A DNA stretch of 64,000 nucleotides. Origin: CAVTWJ01 sp963849485 (GTDB lineage Bacteria > Oederibacteriota > Muellerivitia > Muellerivitales > Muellerivitaceae). The notes under the pieces are model-generated. The model worked only from the letters and a program-made list of their open reading frames with translations, was not told where the DNA came from and ran no database searches. The stretch lies in contig CAWKIF010000079.1 of the NCBI GenBank assembly GCA_963849485.1, positions 124,001 through 188,000 on the forward strand, given 5' to 3'. Every line of letters starts with the position of its first letter. Position 1 is the stretch's first letter. Below, piece after piece: positions 61,563 through 64,000 of the stretch. The translations under genes were made by a program, and so were the position numbers.

Positions 61563-63614
61563 CTATGCAAATATTTTTCTGTTGAACCGAGTCCCCATCC
61601 AACCCATCGCCATCCCCAATGAGAAGAGGCTTATGAACAACCCCAGGCGGAAGCTGGAAGGTTCATAAGATAAAGTAATTTGCTTCTCCCCCAGTTTCAG
61701 GGGCACACCCAAGAATAGGCCGTCGGCCAAGTAAAGGTCACGGGGGGCGCCATCCACCCAGGCCCGCCAGCCGGGCACCGCGTTTTGAGTGATCACCCGG
61801 TAATCCCCACCGCCGGGATAAGCCTGGGAACCGGTAGGTGGCCGGGGGCTCAAGGGAGCCCGGGAAATGGGAAGGGGATCCAGATAAAGAACCTCCCGGG
61901 GACTGACTTTTCCCATCGCGATAATGGTGAAGATGGCTTTCCGGTCCGCGATCTGAGGCTTCCCTTTGAAAGAAAAAGAGCCGCCGAGGGAAGAAGGGTT
62001 CCGCCAAAGGGTCCATGTCCCCTCACTCCAAACTTTCTTGAAGGAAGAAGGCATGTGGTCCTCAGGCAATAAAATCAGGTCCACTCCCAGCAGGTCTAAG
62101 AGTCTTCCATTCGAATAGGGAAAGCCGTATTTGAAATACTGATTAGCGTCCAAGGCTCCCCAGCTAGGCCAGGTGGAACCGTAAAAATTGGCGGTGGGAA
62201 GACCCACAAAAAGATTGGAGTCGGGGATGAATCGTTTGAAACTCGGTTTTAACGCGGGGTCAGGAAGCGGGGTATAGAGGGCTTTTTGTTCTTGGGCGTT
62301 GGTGAGAATTAAAACCCGTCCCGATCCCAAAGACCCCGAAATTTTCAGGGCTTCGGTTTCCAATCGGGAATTGGGAGGGGTGAAATTAGCCTCTAGGGGG
62401 TGGGTCCATATCGGATAAAGCAAATTCCCTATTCCCACCGCCAAGAGGGCCCATTTCCAAGGTCCGGGTTTTGGGAACAAATCTTCCAATAAAAACCCAA
62501 TCGTGAAGAGTTCCAGCACATTGATTAAAACCCAGCATTTAGCCGGTTCCATGAACCCCGGCAAGAAGTTAAAACCCGAATCGCTAGCATTCAAGAAAAA
62601 TCCCGCTGCCCAAAAAAGAAAAAACAAAAAAGACCTGAAAAAGAACCGGCCGTTTCCCTTTAAGCGCTTGAAACCCAGCAACCCTAACGTAAGAATAAAC
62701 AAAGGAATAAGCCCGCTATAAAAGTTGAAATAAAAGTAAGTAGGTGAATTTACGTAATCGGGGACCTGGCCGTTGGAGAGTGCCTTGAAGTCAAAAAAGG
62801 TTTTCAGATTACTCAAAGGCAGAAAGAAATGCGGATTATCGGCAACCGCCGGAAACCGGACGGAATTCAGGAAAAAATATTCCACCGAAGGAATCCATTG
62901 AACAGCGGAAAACAAAAGACCCCAACCCAACGGCTTGAGTAGTTTTAAAAGCGAAAACCAACCCGAGTGGAAAACCGCATAGGCCGCGCAACCCACCAAG
63001 GTATAGAAGAGGATCTGGGGATATCCCGCAAAAACCTGCAACACCAAGAAAAGGCCCCACTTGAACGCCCCATATTTTTTCCCATCGAGGCAGTCCCGGG
63101 TGGCGCTGAACATCCATGGCATCCATGCCACGGTGTCCATTGATGAATTGCTTCCCAGGTGGTTATAGGCGCAGGCGTTGAGAAGGGCGATGGAGGCGCT
63201 GAAAAAGGCCCAGAAGGGGCTGACATTGGACCGCCTCAAGAATACATAAACCCCTGTCGATAAAAGAAATAAATGAAATATTCCCGAAAAATTCCAGGCT
63301 GAAAGGCCGAACCAGGTGAAAAGCAGGGTCCCCGGGTAAAAGGTCTCGGTCTGCCAGGTGGCCAGCCAGGGTATCCCAAAGGCGGAGAGGGGGTTCCAAA
63401 GCGGTATCCGTCCCTCCCGCAGGAAGGACAAAACGGACCATCTTATAGGAAGGTTCCAAGTGTCATTTTCGGGGCAAGCGGTATGTAGTTCGGGATGTAA
63501 TAACAGGGGGGCATAAGCCAGCAAGATAAGGCCGACCCAACCCGCTATTAATAGAAGGTTAGAAACATCCGGTTTCGTGGGTGATGGCTGATTCATCACC
63601 TCCATCTTATGCAT
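61563..63614 (-). CDS. YfhO-like multi-pass membrane protein
   Basis: About 683 residues with some twelve hydrophobic helices and a C-terminal soluble part (GKVSPREVLYLDPLP; NAVPGWRAWVDG), the layout of YfhO-type proteins, which belong to the GT-C glycosyltransferase-like group and modify envelope polymers. An Asp near helix 1 (PENDTWNLPIRW) fits a GT-C active site. The start is uncertain: in-frame ATGs at 63614, 63605 and 63596 lack clear ribosome sites. Confidence 0.78.
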   Translation of the reverse strand: MHKMEVMNQPSPTKPDVSNLLLIAGWVGLILLAYAPLLLHPELHTACPENDTWNLPIRWSVLSFLREGRIPLWNPLSAFGIPWLATWQTETFYPGTLLFTWFGLSAWNFSGIFHLFLLSTGVYVFLRRSNVSPFWAFFSASIALLNACAYNHLGSNSSMDTVAWMPWMFSATRDCLDGKKYGAFKWGLFLVLQVFAGYPQILFYTLVGCAAYAVFHSGWFSLLKLLKPLGWGLLFSAVQWIPSVEYFFLNSVRFPAVADNPHFFLPLSNLKTFFDFKALSNGQVPDYVNSPTYFYFNFYSGLIPLFILTLGLLGFKRLKGNGRFFFRSFLFFLFWAAGFFLNASDSGFNFLPGFMEPAKCWVLINVLELFTIGFLLEDLFPKPGPWKWALLAVGIGNLLYPIWTHPLEANFTPPNSRLETEALKISGSLGSGRVLILTNAQEQKALYTPLPDPALKPSFKRFIPDSNLFVGLPTANFYGSTWPSWGALDANQYFKYGFPYSNGRLLDLLGVDLILLPEDHMPSSFKKVWSEGTWTLWRNPSSLGGSFSFKGKPQIADRKAIFTIIAMGKVSPREVLYLDPLPISRAPLSPRPPTGSQAYPGGGDYRVITQNAVPGWRAWVDGAPRDLYLADGLFLGVPLKLGEKQITLSYEPSSFRLGLFISLFSLGMAMGWMGTRFNRKIFA

Positions 63615-63698
63615 AATTGTCGGTTTGAGAAGTTGATGGTGTTCATACAATTTGCTGTCATTGGAATGCCCTGCGAATAGCAGGGTGGTTATGACGAA

Positions 63699-63759
63699 GC
63701 AATCCCAGTTTAAAAAATATGAAATTCAACAATGCAAACCAACCATGAACTGGGATTGC
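63699..63759. repeat. Dispersed inverted repeat (GCAATCCCAGTT type)
   Basis: Perfect 12-bp arms GCAATCCCAGTT (63699-63710) and AACTGGGATTGC (63748-63759), followed by CTCGCCGCAAAG and CGCAATGACA. It has the look of a repetitive intergenic element. A 61-codon frame across it is not a gene. Confidence 0.75.
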
Positions 63760-63819
63760 CTCGCCGCAAAGTTCGCGGTTCGCAATGACACACATACAAA
63801 AAAACCACTAAAAGATTGC

Positions 63820-64000
63820 TTAGAGACTTTCCCTTAATTGCCTCAGCCTTCCCCGGCGTTTGAGCTCTTCCCGGAGTTCCCGGATCTTCCCTGTCAATTT
63901 CTTGTGGGGAATCTCCAGCAGGTTCCCTTCCACCTCCAGGCTCGCGGGCGGTTCAAAACGGTTGGTTTGCGAATCCACGAACAAGATCTCGGGCACCGAC
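63820..64000 (-). CDS. C-terminal end of an unidentified protein (truncated by window end)
   Basis: 60 codons are readable from the window end to the TAA at 63820-63822. The sequence VPEILFVDSQTNRFEPPAS is followed by a basic helical tail (KIRELREELKRRGRLRQL). It has good codon use and is likely real, but I cannot place the family. Confidence 0.6.
   Translation of the reverse strand, partial: SVPEILFVDSQTNRFEPPASLEVEGNLLEIPHKKLTGKIRELREELKRRGRLRQLRESL

Noticed and set aside
63652..63837. 61-codon plus-strand gene
   Set aside because: Runs across a GCAATCCCAGTT inverted repeat element.
1..64000. tRNA and rRNA genes
   Set aside because: No cloverleaf-like sequence with a TTCGANTC-type arm was noticed in gaps; a computed search would be needed to exclude them.

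Overview
The window comes from a hydrogen-metabolising bacterium, probably Gram-negative: it has a heptose epimerase for LPS, a lipobox protein and a probable outer-membrane protein. It carries three different [NiFe] hydrogenases within 37 kb and a nitric-oxide defence locus between two of them. Core genes look moderately GC-rich, and AT-rich islands mark acquired DNA. I cannot name the phylum from the sequence. The lifestyle suggested is anaerobic or microaerobic H2 metabolism with exposure to NO.

Layout. 1-3.3 kb: membrane-bound Ech-type hydrogenase (echBCDEF; echA would lie before the window). 3.4-4.6 kb: hypA and hypB, each preceded by a long inverted repeat. 4.6-6.5 kb: a VapBC-like pair and a cystathionine gamma-synthase/lyase. 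6.5-14.2 kb: the NO block, with an operon ric-ywiC-hemerythrin, a divergent Crp/Fnr regulator, a frameshifted ClC channel and a quinol NO reductase (norZ). Both ric and norZ have a GTGAC-N4-GTCAC-like palindrome exactly 32 bp from a -10-like hexamer. 14.2-22 kb: an accessory island with an IS1182-type transposase, an orphan Rhs C-terminus with an overlapping small membrane protein, an ABC exporter, a stand-alone LigD-type phosphoesterase gene split by an IS with a clean target duplication, and an AAA/DUF4143 ATPase.

22-32.6 kb, minus strand: hoxE (frameshifted), hoxF, hoxU, hoxY, hoxH, a maturation protease, hypF, a HigBA-like toxin-antitoxin cassette bounded by a duplicated hypF tail, a frameshifted RDD membrane protein, hypC and hypD (frameshifted). 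This is a group 3d bidirectional NAD-linked hydrogenase plus maturation genes. 33-37.7 kb, plus strand: hydBGDA, a group 3b NADP-type (sulf)hydrogenase, followed by its own protease. The hox and hyd operons diverge from a 443-bp region with two copies of a TATGA-N6-TCATA palindrome. hypE is not in the window.

38-64 kb is mostly ordinary chromosome: a HEAT-repeat protein, an Fe-S PD-(D/E)XK nuclease ending in a clamp-binding motif, an M3 peptidase, a PAP2 phosphatase, two YeeE/YedE transporter halves, purC, hldD, thiO, a GAF/HD-GYP protein, two adjacent transposase genes (IS1380 and IS4 types), a metallo-beta-lactamase protein with two cNMP-binding domains, a TPR-PBP fusion, an M24 peptidase and a YfhO-like protein. 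Dispersed inverted repeats are scattered through the window.

How the parts fit. The three hydrogenases could link ferredoxin, NAD(H) and NADP(H) pools to H2, with shared HypABCDF maturation and two proteases for the two enzymes that have cleavable C-terminal tails. At least four genes (clc, hypD, RDD, hoxE) carry single-base frameshifts, so residual assembly or sequencing indels should be considered before calling them pseudogenes.
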